From the NCBI GenBank assembly GCA_038239345.1, contig JBBSEX010000009.1, positions 1-64,000 on the forward strand: DNA of 64,000 nt, read 5' to 3'. Under the pieces are notes generated by a model. The model saw nothing but the letters and a program-made list of their open reading frames with translations. It did no database searches and was not told where the DNA came from. Positions 7,173 to 17,500 of this stretch are shown one piece after another. Both the position numbers and the translations under genes were made by a program. Source of the DNA: JBBSEX01 sp038239345. GTDB taxonomy: Bacteria; Acidobacteriota; Terriglobia; Bryobacterales; Bryobacteraceae. Positions within the stretch are counted from its first letter, which is position 1, and the number at the start of each line of letters is the position of its first letter.

Positions 7173-9867
7173 CTAATCGTGCCGCAACGCCACGGTTGGC
7201 GCAATCCGAGAGGCTTTGCGCGCGGGCAGGTAGGCTGCCAACATAGTCACCAGAAACAGCGCCGGCACCACTACGAGGTAAGCCACCAAGTCGACTCCGC
7301 GGGCATTGAAGAGCATGGAATTTAAGAGTTGTTCGACGGCGAATCCCATGGCCAAACCGATTGCCGTTCCCGTCGCCACCAGCATCAGACCCTTGCCCAT
7401 CACCAGGCGCAGCACATCGGAGGGACCCGCGCCGATAGCCATGCGGATGCCGATCTCACGGGTTCTGCGGCTGACGTTGTAGGCGACCAATCCGTACAAA
7501 CCTGCGATGGCGAGCAGCAAGCCCGCCGCGCCCATCGTCCCAACCAGATCTATCGCCATGCCCGGCCCTTCGACGGCGTTATAGCGATACAAGTCCTCAT
7601 AAGTTCTGGTCTCGAGCAACGGCATGTTCGGATCGAGCGCTCTCACCATATCCTTCACTGGCTTGACCAATTCCAGCGGCTCACCGTTTGACCGCAGTAA
7701 CAGAATCATTCGCGGGATAGGATGCTGCGCCAGTGGCAGATATACGAAATCGGTTGGATTTTCAGCGGTGTTTCGATACTTGATGGTTTGGGCAATGCCT
7801 ACAATCTCCACCGCCGTCCCCGCGCTATTGTCGAGCCGGATGCGTTTGCCCACGGCCGCGCCATCGGGCCAATAGTGTTTCGCGAACTGCTCATTCACTA
7901 CGGCGACACGTTGCGCACCCGGGCCATCGGACTCAAGGAAACCTCGGCCACGCAGAATCGGAATTCCCATCGTAGGAAAATATCCTTCATCCACGGTGTC
8001 CATTCTGGAAGTAAAGCTCAGGCGGTCGCGGGGCATCTGAAAATTGTCGGGCACGAACGCCAGGCCCTCGAAATCGTCCATTCCGAGCGGAGGGTTCTGC
8101 GTCAGTGCGGCGCTGCGCACTCCGGGCCCTACTCGTGCACGTTCGGCCAGCAGCTTATAAAACCGCTGGGTGCGTGCCGCGTCGTATTGCACCAGCCGCG
8201 GGTCAAACCTTGCCATCAGCAGATGATCTTTCACGAACGGCGTTCCCTGTTGCACGGTACGATTGAAACCCCGGACCATCAGGAACGATGCCGTAAGCAG
8301 CATCAGCGACGTGGCCACTTGTGCCACCACCAGCACATTCCGGCCAAGGAGTTTTTTGCGTCCAGGAATATCGACGTCGGCCGATTTCAGACCGTTCACT
8401 AAGTCGCCGCGCGCGCTCTGCAAGGCCGGCGCTAAGCCGCAAAGGATTGCGCTTAAAATGGACAAGGCGAAGCTTACCAGCAGCACCCTCCTATCCATCT
8501 GGAACGGGTTTGTAAGGGGCAACTCGCCTGGAATTCTCAGGCTTCCCAGAAACTTTATGCCGCCATACCCGACAGCTATCCCGCCCAATCCGCCCAGGCA
8601 CGAGAGGATCAGACTCTCGGTTAGCAACAGCCGGATCAGGCGGAAACGCCCCGCGCCCAGCGCCAGCCGGACCGCAATTTCACGGGTTCGGGTGCGGGCA
8701 CGGCTCAACAGAAGTCCCGCCACGTTGGCGCATGCCACCAGCAGAACCGCCAAGGCGAGAATTGCAAAAATCACGCTGAATTTCCAGTCCAGGTCGTCAC
8801 CTTGCGTGCGCATTTCAAACTGGGTGTGTACGGCGGCACCGCGGTCGCGATTGAGTGTGGGGTACTCCCGTTCGAAGTCGTGCGCTAAAACGGCCAGCTC
8901 ACTCCGCGCCTGGCGCAAGGCCGTGCCTGCTTTCAAACGCGCCTTCACATTCAACTCGCGATCGTCGCGGTCTTCCAGGAAATTCTTCTGGGGATTAGTG
9001 GAAAACACTCGCGCCATCGCCAGCGGCATATAGAAGTCCGGGCGGGCGAATATCTGCATCCCGGGGAAGGTGTCCGGGGCGACACCAATCACGGTGAACT
9101 CCCTGCCATTCAGGCGAATCTTCCTGCCCATGATGGACGGGTCACTGGCAAATTCCTGCTTCCAAATGTCCGGCGCCAGCACCACCACGGCGTCCCGGCC
9201 CGGCACCTTGTCTTCCTCGTCCCGAAAACCGCGCCCCAACCGCGGCTCCACGCCCAGTCCCTGAAAGTAATTGCCGGAAACCATCATGCCGGCCCTGACC
9301 CGCGGAGTGGTCCCGGGTTCAGCGGTGAAGCCGACAGCCCCGATATCTGCGTTAGCGATGACACCCTCGTAGCTTTTCGCCTTGTCGCGAATGTCACATA
9401 TTCGCGGTAAGAGAAGCTGTCGAAGCTACGGTCGTGGGAAGTGCTCACGAGGCTCACTACGGCGCCCGGATGCGGCACGGGATACGGCCTGAAGATCAGC
9501 GCGTCAACCATACTGAATGTCGCCGCAGTCATCCCGATGCCAACGGCCAGCGTGACCACGACGAACGCAGTCAGTCCCGAGGCGCGGCGCAGACTCCGGA
9601 TCGCATAGCGCGCATCGTCGACGAAGTCGGTCAACCAATGCACGCGGCGCATGTCTCTCATTTCTTCCTTGCGTTGCTCCATTCCATCCATCGCACTCAT
9701 CGCCGCGTAGCGCGCCTCCTTGGGGGAAGCCCATTGGCGATGCCTTCGTCGATTTTGTGCTCAAGATGAAACTGCAGTTCTTCATCCAGCTCTTGTTCCA
9801 CAACGGTACGGCGCAGGATAGACCTCAGCCGCAAGCGCGCCGTAAACCACCAATGCTCCGTCCGCAT
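7173..9867 (-). pseudogene. ADOP-family permease (MacB/FtsX-like), broken by two frameshifts
   Basis: Three frames together give a complete ADOP (acidobacterial duplicated orphan permease). ATG 9867 follows AGGAG and gives the N-terminal EQELDEELQFHLEHKIDEG region. Near 9722-9729 one base appears lost (expected GLSPKEARYAAM), and the second frame runs through DFVDDARYAIRSLRR and the first membrane segment to SYREYVTF. Near 9389-9390 another base is lost (expected FRDKAKSYEGV), and the third frame carries the MacB-type periplasmic domain and two FtsX permease blocks with GIRMAIGAG near the C-terminus. Such permeases export unknown substrates without a fused ATPase. Two independent single-base deletions suggest real decay, but read errors cannot be excluded. 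Confidence 0.85.
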
Positions 9868-9871
9868 GACT

Positions 9872-9907
9872 CTCCTAAACCTCCGAAACCTCCTAAACCT
9901 CCGAAAG
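9872..9907 (-). repeat. Four tandem 9-bp repeats carrying ribosome-site-like GGAG
   Basis: On the minus strand GTTT(A/C)GGAG occurs four times in a row, ending just before the ADOP ATG at 9867. The repeats cover the end and stop codon of the PadR remnant and supply several GGAG ribosome-binding cores. Slippage would alter spacing in 9-nt steps. Confidence 0.8.
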
Positions 9908-10078
9908 CTGGATGACGTGCGAGATGGCCGCCGATAGCCGCTGCCAATTCGCCGCCTCCGATTCGAGTTGCTTCCGGCCCAGCCGGGTGAGTGAATAAAA
10001 CTTTGCGCGCCGGTTATTCTCGGTTTGCTTCCACTCCGCTGCGATCCAGCCTTCCTGCTCCAATTTGTGTAGATCCAC
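9893..10078 (-). pseudogene. PadR-family regulator, N-terminally truncated
   Basis: The 61 codons from GTG 10078 read LHKLEQEGWIAAEW, NNRRAKFYSLTRLGRKQLE, the recognition wing and C-terminal helix of a PadR winged-helix repressor. The usual protein is about 105-115 residues; the first half, including the HTH helices and the GSLYPA lead-in, is missing. Just upstream another frame shows EGS, as if a short deletion joined GS to LHKLE out of frame. PadR genes normally precede ADOP permeases in Acidobacteria and this one does too, so regulator and target are both damaged. Confidence 0.75.
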
Positions 10079-10099
10079 TTCCCTCGGTAAGCAAGGGGA

Positions 10100-10159
10100 A
10101 GTTTTGAATGCTTCGATAAGAGGAATGAGCTACTCCGGTTTTCACTTTCGCTATTGGGG
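10100..10159 (-). repeat. Intergenic repeat element, copy B, with hairpin
   Basis: Second copy of the element seen at 3706-3761, in the same orientation. It contains a perfect 8-bp inverted repeat, GTTTTCAC and GTGAAAAC, separated by 13 nt, that overlaps the GTG start of the next gene. It sits where the lost half of the PadR gene would be expected. Confidence 0.5.
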
Positions 10160-11256
10160 TGAAAACACCAACTGCAAGGAGTCAGTCAGTGCACCCTCAA
10201 AGCAATCCGGCCAAAGCCGACCATACCGCGATCAAGATTCTAATCTCGCTAAGTACGCTGGTCATTCTAGTGATAGCTGGATGGATGATCCTTGGGCGGC
10301 GTCAAATAGCCAGGCATCTCGACCAGCCACAGAAGCCCTTCACGCCCGTGGTCCACGTTTCCAATACTCCGCAGTGGCAGTCGTTTAGTGGCCATGGAAA
10401 AATTAGCGCCGCACGATTCTCACACGACGGGAAATTGATTGCGGTTGTTGGAGATCAGAAGGAACTCTATCTGCTGGATGTCCTCTCCGGCTCGATCGTG
10501 CAGCAAATCTCCGATGCCTGCTGCACCATCGAGGCGGCGGATTTCTCGGTCGACGGTACCCAGCTTGCCATCGCGATGAACGGTGTAAATAGTGAAAATG
10601 ACGGCGCGCGTATCCGGGTGCTGCGGATTTCGGAAGGAAAATATTCAACTACGGTGAGAGAACTGCGCGAGCATGGCAACCTGGTTCACTCTGTGGCCTT
10701 CTTGCGGGATGGCCAGCGTTTGTTAACCGAAATCGACAGCGATGCGGTGCTATGGAATGTGGAGAGCGGCAGCGTAGAGAAGAGATTTGAGGCTGGTGTT
10801 AACGGGGTTTGCGCCCTGTCTGCCGACCAATCTACCATCGTCTCGGCAGGTTCGAACTCGAATGAAGTAAAGCTATGGGAAGTGGCCAGCGGAGTTACCC
10901 GGCTCGCACTGACGGGCCATACCGAAGGCCTTTTAGCATTGGCCATTTCATCCGATGGAACAACAGCCGCAAGCGGTGGATATGACGCCACTGCGCGCAT
11001 TTGGGACATGGCAAGCGGTGGACCGAAGGGCGTCTTGGCGCACGGGCAAGCGGCGGTTAACGCGCTGGCCTTTTCCAGCTCCGGATCCAGCTTGGCCACG
11101 GCCAGCGACGTGGTGCGGGTCTGGAATCTGACAACGAAATCACAGGTACAAATGTTCTCCGTCCCGCGCGTTACTTCCTTGGCTTATTCGCCGGACGACC
11201 GTTTGCTTGCAGGTACGTCTCCCGATGGCGGCCTCTTATTATGGCGCCTGCCGTAG
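10159..11256 (+). CDS. Membrane-anchored WD40 beta-propeller protein
   Basis: A 365-residue protein with a short cytoplasmic tail, one membrane helix at about 26-46 (ILISLSTLVILVIAGWMIL) and a WD40 propeller filling the rest, predicted periplasmic. Repeats are recognisable by strands such as ISAARFSHDGKLIAVVG, LLALAISSDGTTAASGG with ARIWDMASG, and VNALAFSSSGSSLATAS with VRVWNL; about six to seven blades fit. WD40 domains are protein-binding scaffolds and no enzymatic motif is present. The start is GTG at 10159, without a strong ribosome site; ATG codons further in would cut into the membrane segment. Next come a methyltransferase and an acetyltransferase on the same strand. Confidence 0.85.
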   Translation: MKTPTARSQSVHPQSNPAKADHTAIKILISLSTLVILVIAGWMILGRRQIARHLDQPQKPFTPVVHVSNTPQWQSFSGHGKISAARFSHDGKLIAVVGDQKELYLLDVLSGSIVQQISDACCTIEAADFSVDGTQLAIAMNGVNSENDGARIRVLRISEGKYSTTVRELREHGNLVHSVAFLRDGQRLLTEIDSDAVLWNVESGSVEKRFEAGVNGVCALSADQSTIVSAGSNSNEVKLWEVASGVTRLALTGHTEGLLALAISSDGTTAASGGYDATARIWDMASGGPKGVLAHGQAAVNALAFSSSGSSLATASDVVRVWNLTTKSQVQMFSVPRVTSLAYSPDDRLLAGTSPDGGLLLWRLP

Positions 11257-11299
11257 TCAAGTTTGAATGCTTAGCACAGAGTCTTGATTAAAGGAAATT

Positions 11300-12337
11300 A
11301 TGATCACCACAGAAACTGAAAATATGAACCCCGCGATAAGCCATCCGCCAAGTCCAGCGCCGCTTTTTGAAGCGCTAAACCGTTATCAGCATACGATGGT
11401 TCTTAAGGGCGCCATTGAGCTTGAGATCTTCACGCATATAGCCGGCGGCGCGAAAAGCCCCGCTGAGATCGCTGTGCTATGCAATGCCTCCGAACGTGGC
11501 GTAAGAATTCTTTGCGATTTTCTGACCGTGCAAGGGTTCCTCACCAAATCTAAAAGTCAGTATGAGTTGACTCAGGAATCGGCGGCGTTTCTGGCCAAGC
11601 AATCGCCGGCATACATGGGCACGATCGCGGACTTCATCGCCGGCAAAGATGCCTTGGCGGGCTTTCGAGACGTCGCTGCGATGGTGCGTAAGGGTGGAGC
11701 ATTGGAAGGCTCAAGTACGATTGTGCCGGAAAATAATTTATGGGTACAATTCGCCCGTACGATGGCTCCCATTGCCACCATGACGGCGCGATTGATGGCG
11801 CCGATCGTTAGCGAACCGGGAAAGCGAATCAAGGTACTCGATATTGCGGCGGGTCACGGAATGTACGGCATCACGATCGCTCAGCGCAATGCCAGCGCAA
11901 CGGTCGTGGCGCTTGATTGGGCCAATGTTTTGGAAGTGGCCATCGGAAATGCAAGCAAGGCGCGCGTCAGCGACCGATATTCTACAATTCCAGGCGATGT
12001 ATTCGATGTGGATCTCGGCGGCGGTTATGATCTGGTGCTGCTACCGAACATCCTGCATCATTTCGACGCGCCGGAGAATGTGCGGCTTCTGAAAAAGATT
12101 CGCGCGGCGATGAACCCCGGTAGCAGCGTGGCGACACTTGAGTTTGTTCCCAATGACGATCGCGTTTCCCCGCCGATTCCCGCGGCCTTCAGTATGATGA
12201 TGCTCGCCCGTACCGAACGCGGCGACGCCTATACGTTTAAAGAATTAAATAGCATGTTCCGCGACGCCGGATTCGTACAGAGTCGAGCACAGGCACTTCC
12301 GCCTTCCCCACAGACATTGATTCTGACCGAATATTGA
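11300..12337 (+). CDS. SAM-dependent O-methyltransferase-like protein
   Basis: A 345-residue class I methyltransferase of the plant-like O-methyltransferase-2 architecture. The N-terminal part (about 20-105) is a winged-helix dimerisation domain (LFEALNRYQHTMVLKGAIEL). The catalytic part begins at about 175 with motif I VLDIAAGHGMYGI, an acidic SAM ribose residue follows in VVALDW, and LVLLPNILHHF is the motif IV region. The family methylates small hydroxylated molecules or pigments; the substrate is unknown. An AAGGA site precedes the ATG by 6 nt. A GNAT enzyme begins 10 nt after the stop, suggesting shared transcription. Confidence 0.88.
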   Translation: MITTETENMNPAISHPPSPAPLFEALNRYQHTMVLKGAIELEIFTHIAGGAKSPAEIAVLCNASERGVRILCDFLTVQGFLTKSKSQYELTQESAAFLAKQSPAYMGTIADFIAGKDALAGFRDVAAMVRKGGALEGSSTIVPENNLWVQFARTMAPIATMTARLMAPIVSEPGKRIKVLDIAAGHGMYGITIAQRNASATVVALDWANVLEVAIGNASKARVSDRYSTIPGDVFDVDLGGGYDLVLLPNILHHFDAPENVRLLKKIRAAMNPGSSVATLEFVPNDDRVSPPIPAAFSMMMLARTERGDAYTFKELNSMFRDAGFVQSRAQALPPSPQTLILTEY

Positions 12338-12347
12338 GCCACTGTGG

Positions 12348-13181
12348 TTGACGCAACCGCTTGCCGTCTGTTCTAATCCGGGCGTGGCTCCTGCGGCAAG
12401 CGGTAAGGATTTCGGCGCGGTGGAAGCGAACTTGCGTCTTGCTTTGCGATTTTTCGGTCAATCGCAAAGCGAAGGAGTGATCCAAGATTCGCCAAGCTTG
12501 ACGATGATTTCGTCAGGTCTGAATTATGGTGTCTTCAACTCCGCGCTGCTTACCAAACCGGCCAATACAGACGAATTGGATCAATCGATTTTGCAAGCGC
12601 GCGATTTTTTCACCGATCGCGGGGTCCGCTGGTCTTTCTGGATTTGCGAGGATCTATTAGACCGCGAGGCACAACGGAAATGCCGCAAGTTATTTGCCGA
12701 ACGTGGCCTGCGGCAAATCTCGGAGATGCCTGGCATGTACGCGGAACATCTTGCGCCGGCGTCAAACAACCTTCCCGCCATCGAATTCCGCCGCGTGCAG
12801 GATGAAGATACCCGAGCCGCATTCACGCAGATCACTTCCATCGCATTCGAGATTCCGGCTAACATTTGCGAGGCCGTTTATCAGCCGGCCAGGTCTTGGC
12901 AGGGTGATTATCACGGTTATCTTGGCTATTTGAACGGCATGCCCGTCAGCACTACCGCAATCGTCGCGGCGGAGGATGCAATCGGCGTTTATTCGGTGGG
13001 AACCCTGCCCGCGTTCCGGCGCAAGGGCATTGGTGAAAGCCTGATGCGCATGGCGATCGCCGACGCCCGGCGCAAAACCGGTATTGAGCGCACGATTCTG
13101 CAATCGTCGGAACAGGGGTTTGGACTTTACCGGCGGATGGGCTACAAGCAAGTGACGAAATTTTTCGTCTATCTCACTTAG
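12348..13181 (+). CDS. GNAT-family N-acetyltransferase
   Basis: A 277-residue protein whose C-terminal half (about 140-277) is a GNAT acetyltransferase domain: the acetyl-CoA motif reads YSVGTLPAFRRKGIGESLM and the end shows FGLYRRMGYKQV. The N-terminal half is a second, degenerate GNAT-like or accessory domain with no clear motif. It should transfer an acetyl group from acetyl-CoA to an amine on a small molecule or protein; the target is unknown. I use a TTG start 10 nt after the methyltransferase stop. Its stop overlaps that of gltD on the other strand by a few bases. Confidence 0.85.
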   Translation: MTQPLAVCSNPGVAPAASGKDFGAVEANLRLALRFFGQSQSEGVIQDSPSLTMISSGLNYGVFNSALLTKPANTDELDQSILQARDFFTDRGVRWSFWICEDLLDREAQRKCRKLFAERGLRQISEMPGMYAEHLAPASNNLPAIEFRRVQDEDTRAAFTQITSIAFEIPANICEAVYQPARSWQGDYHGYLGYLNGMPVSTTAIVAAEDAIGVYSVGTLPAFRRKGIGESLMRMAIADARRKTGIERTILQSSEQGFGLYRRMGYKQVTKFFVYLT

Positions 13182-14599
13182 GCCGGCAGGTTACTGACGC
13201 CCATCAAGTATTGGTCGATACCGCGCGCTGCCTTACGACCTTCGGCAATCGCCCAGACAACCAGAGATTGTCCGCGCCGCACATCGCCGGCGGCGAAGAT
13301 GCCATCCACCGATGTCATGTGGTTGGCATCGGCGGCCACGTTTCCCCGGACATCGACGTGGACCCCCAGTTGCTCCACCAACCCGCTTTTTGCCGGACCC
13401 GCGAATCCCATGGCCAGCAACACGAGATCGACCTCGAGTTCGAACTCCGTACCAGCCATGGGCTCGAATCTCGGAGCCGCGCCCACTCTGATTCCGTGCA
13501 GCTTACTCACGTTCCCATCGGCATCGCCGGAGAAACGAGCGGTCGCCACGGCCCACTCGCGAACACCGCCCTCTTCGTGCGAACTTTCGACTCGAAGTTG
13601 CAATGGCCATAGCGGCCACGGTGTCGAGGCATGCCGATTGTCGGGAGGCATCGGCAAAATTTCGAATTGCGTCACGGACGACGCGCGCTGGCGGTGCGAT
13701 GTTCCAAGACAATCGGCCCCCGTATCCCCGCCGCCGATAATCACCACGCGCTTGCCAGTGGCCAGAATCGCCTGCGTATTATCCACCTTATCGCCCGCCA
13801 CGCGGCGATTCTGTTGCGGCAGGAAATCCATTGCGAAATGGATCCCCTTCAGCTCACGGCCAGTGACATTGAGGTCCCGCGGATGTTCGGCCCCCGCGGC
13901 CAACAGCACGGCGTCGGACTTTCGGATTTCATCGAGCGGAACATTTACGCCGATGTGTGTCGATGTTCGAAATTCGACTCCTTCGGCCGTCATCTGCTCG
14001 ACACGACGGTCTATCAGATGCTTTTCCATTTTGAAATCGGGAATGCCATACCGCAGGAGTCCCCCGATACGGTCGGCTTTTTCGAAAACGGTAACGGTGT
14101 GCCCGGCGCGCGCCAGTTGCTGCGCAGCCGCCAGCCCAGCAGGCCCGGACCCAATCACCGCCACTGTTTTGCCGCTGCGATGCCCAGCAATTTCGGGCCG
14201 GACCCATCCTTCCTGAAACGCGTGATCGATAATCGACTTTTCAATCAGCTTGATCGCCACCGGTTGCTCATTGATTCCCAACACGCAGGCCGCTTCGCAC
14301 GGCGCGGGGCAGATGCGACCGGTGAATTCTGGAAAATTGTTGGTGGCATGTAGCGTGCGAATCGCGTCTCTCCAACGATCGCGATATACAAAATCGTTCC
14401 AGTCGGGAATGATGTTGTTCAACGGACAGCCAGTGTGGCAGAACGGAATGCCGCAGTCCATGCAGCGGGCGCCTTGCGTTTGCACGCGGTCTAGTGGGAA
14501 CTCGTGATAAATCTCAAACCAATCGTTGATGCGTTCGGCAATGGGCCGGCGTCGTGGCACCTCGCGCGTGTGTTCCAGAAATCCGGTTACCTTACCCAT
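13178..14599 (-). CDS. gltD: Glutamate synthase (NADPH) small subunit
   Basis: A 473-residue GltD. It carries the two N-terminal cysteine clusters for iron-sulfur centres (CMDCGIPFCHTGCP and CPAPCEAAC), a FAD-binding motif (VIGSGPAGLAAAQQLARAG) at about 150 and a NADPH-binding motif (VVIIGGGDTGADC) at about 290. It passes electrons from NADPH through FAD and Fe-S centres to the large subunit for glutamate formation from glutamine and 2-oxoglutarate. Its ATGGGTAA overlaps the gltB stop by 8 nt, so the two are translationally coupled. Length is normal. Confidence 0.97.
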   Translation of the reverse strand: MGKVTGFLEHTREVPRRRPIAERINDWFEIYHEFPLDRVQTQGARCMDCGIPFCHTGCPLNNIIPDWNDFVYRDRWRDAIRTLHATNNFPEFTGRICPAPCEAACVLGINEQPVAIKLIEKSIIDHAFQEGWVRPEIAGHRSGKTVAVIGSGPAGLAAAQQLARAGHTVTVFEKADRIGGLLRYGIPDFKMEKHLIDRRVEQMTAEGVEFRTSTHIGVNVPLDEIRKSDAVLLAAGAEHPRDLNVTGRELKGIHFAMDFLPQQNRRVAGDKVDNTQAILATGKRVVIIGGGDTGADCLGTSHRQRASSVTQFEILPMPPDNRHASTPWPLWPLQLRVESSHEEGGVREWAVATARFSGDADGNVSKLHGIRVGAAPRFEPMAGTEFELEVDLVLLAMGFAGPAKSGLVEQLGVHVDVRGNVAADANHMTSVDGIFAAGDVRRGQSLVVWAIAEGRKAARGIDQYLMGVSNLPA

Positions 14600-17500
14600 G
14601 CAACACCCCGGCTGCCGGCACGCTGCTAAAAGGTACGATCGGCGGCAGCGTCAGTGGACTCTCCAGGCGTGCGATTCCCAACACGCGCTTGTACTCGCGC
14701 GGAAATACCTTCCAAAACTTCGATGCCATCCTGTCCCATTGATCTAGGATCCATTTCGCCCGGGAACTGCCCGTTTCTTCGAAGTGCCGTGAGATAAGCC
14801 GGCGCAGGATTTGAATATCGGCGCTGTCGTCCAAGGTGTGCAAATCGACACTGGCCTGGTTGCAGAGCGATCGCGCGAATTCGCCATCTTCATCCAACAC
14901 GTAGGCGATTCCCCCCGACATTCCCGCGGCGAAGTTACGGCCTGTGCGGCCCAAAATCACGACGGTGCCTTTTGTCATATACTCGCAGCCATGATCGCCG
15001 ACGCCTTCCACAACTGCCGTGGCGCCGGAATTCCGTACTGCGAATCGCTCTCCGGCCATGCCGTTAAAGAACGCTTCGCCGGCTGTCGCGCCATAGAGCA
15101 CGACGTTCCCAATCAAAATATTTTCTTCGGGCTGGAAGGTGGAAGTCCTCGGCGGATAGACGATGATGCGTCCGCCAGAAAGACCTTTGCCGACATAATC
15201 GTTGGCGTCGCCTTCCAAGGTCAGCGTTACGCCTTTGGACAGAAACGCTCCGAAGCTCTGGCCCGCCGAGCCGTTGAACTGGAAACGAATCGTATTGTCA
15301 GGCAAACCCTCCGAGCCGTAGCGTCGCGCGATCTCACCGCTTAACATTGCCCCAACCGTCCGATGCACATTGCGGATGGGCAGCTTGAACTCCACTGGAG
15401 TTTTAGATTCCAAGGCCTCCATTGCATGATCGATCAGCTTGTAATCCAGCGCTTGGCTGAGCCCATGATCCTGGGCCATGGTGCAGCGCCGCCCCACTCG
15501 ACCGGGCACTTGCGGATTATAGAGAATCTGCGAAAGGTCGATCCCACGGGCCTTCCAATGATCCACGGCCTGGCGCATCTCAATCATGTGAACGCGCCCG
15601 ACCATCTCGTCCATGCTTCGAAAACCCATCTTCGCCATCAGTTGGCGCACTTCCTCGGCGATATAAAAGAAGAAATTAATCACGTCCTCCGGCTGGCCGC
15701 TGAACTTCTTTCGGAGCGCCGGATCCTGGGTCGCGATGCCGACTGGACAGGTATTCAAGTGGCACTTTCGCATCATGATGCAGCCCACTGAAACCAGAGG
15801 AGCCGTCGAGAAACCAAACTCTTCAGCCCCCAGCAGCGCCGCGATAACCACGTCTCGCCCGGTTTGCAATTTGCCATCGGTTTGCACGCGAATGCGGCTG
15901 CGCAGGTCGTTCAACACCAAAACCTGCTGGGTTTCCGCCAGCCCCAGTTCCCAGGGAATACCGGCGTGTTTCAGCGATGTCAGCGGCGACGCACCCGTCC
16001 CGCCATCGTGTCCGCTGATCAGCACGACGTCGGCATGGGCCTTGGCGACGCCTGCTGCAACCGTGCCGACACCCACCTCCGCTACCAGTTTCACGGAAAT
16101 GCGCGCCTTGGGGTTTACATTTTTCAGGTCGTAAATTAACTGCGCCAGATCTTCGATGGAATAGATGTCGTGATGGGGCGGCGGTGAAATCAGGCCGACG
16201 CCGGGAATCGAATGCCGCGTCCGCGCGATATTCTCATCCACCTTGTGGCCGGGCAGTTGACCACCCTCGCCAGGCTTCGCGCCCTGCGCGACTTTGATCT
16301 GCAGCTCATCGGCATTCACCAGATAATTCGTGGTCACGCCGAAGCGACCTGACGCCACCTGCTTGATCGCGCTGCGGCGCCAATCGCCATTAGCATCGCG
16401 CGGAAAACGATCTTCGTCTTCCCCGCCCTCACCGGTATTCGAACGGCCACCGATACGATTCATCGCGATGGCCAACGTCTCGTGCGCTTCTTTGGAAATC
16501 GATCCATAAGACATCGCGCCGGTGGCGAATCGCTTGACAATTTCGCTTGCCGGTTCCACTTCATCTAACGGAATGGGCTGGGTTGCCATGCGCAATTCCA
16601 TCAATCCGCGCAGCGTACAGAGCTGTTTGCTCTGATTGTCGATCAGCTCCGTATACTGCTGGAATGTTTCAAAGCTGGATTGCCGCACCGCGTGCTGCAG
16701 CTTGCTTACCGTCAGCGGATTGAACAGGTGATATTCGCCGCGCACGCGATAGTTGTATTGGCCGCCGGTCTCGAGCTCCGTTTCCGATTCGCTCACCTGG
16801 CGAAATGCGTCGTGATGTTTCATTCCTGCTTCGCGCGCCAGCACGTCCAGCCCGATACCTTCAATCCGCGAAGAGGTTCCGGTGAAGTATTTATCCACCA
16901 GCGCCTTGTTGAGTCCGATTGCCTCGAAAATTTGCGCCCCGCGATAACTCTGCAGCGTGGAAATTCCCATCTTTGAGAAGACTTTCAGCAGACCTTTATT
17001 GATCGCCTTCTTATAGTTTTTCAGCGCCTTTTCGAAAGTTGTGCCATCGCCCAGGTTGCCTTGCAGAGCAAGGTTCTCTAGCGTTTCAATCGCCAGATAA
17101 GGATTCACGGCGCTAGCGCCATAGCCGATCAACAAAGCGTAGTGCATCACCTCGCGCGGCTCACCGGATTCGATGATCAACGCAACTTGCGTGCGCGTCG
17201 TTTCGCGCACCAGATGATTGTGGACAGCGGTCAGCGCCAGCAAACTGGGGATGGGCGCGTACTCTTCATCCAGGCCGCGATCGGACAGAATCAACAACGA
17301 GTAGCCCGCCTTGATGGCCAACGAAGCCCGGCGGCACAATCCAGCGAGCGCGCGTTCCAGTTCTTCCTCACCCCCCGACACGCGGAACAACATCGGAAGT
17401 GTGGTGGCCAGAAAATCACCTTGGCTTACGCGGCGCAATTTTTCCAGATCCAGATTCGTCAGCAGCGGATGATTCAGCTTTAGCGTGTGGCAATGCATCG

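Noticed and set aside
10065..10388. Plus-strand frame of 107 codons across the PadR stub and the WD40 gene
   Set aside because: Overlaps the WD40 gene in another frame and has no domain.
13299..14216. Long plus-strand open frame inside gltD
   Set aside because: Antisense shadow of gltD with biased composition.
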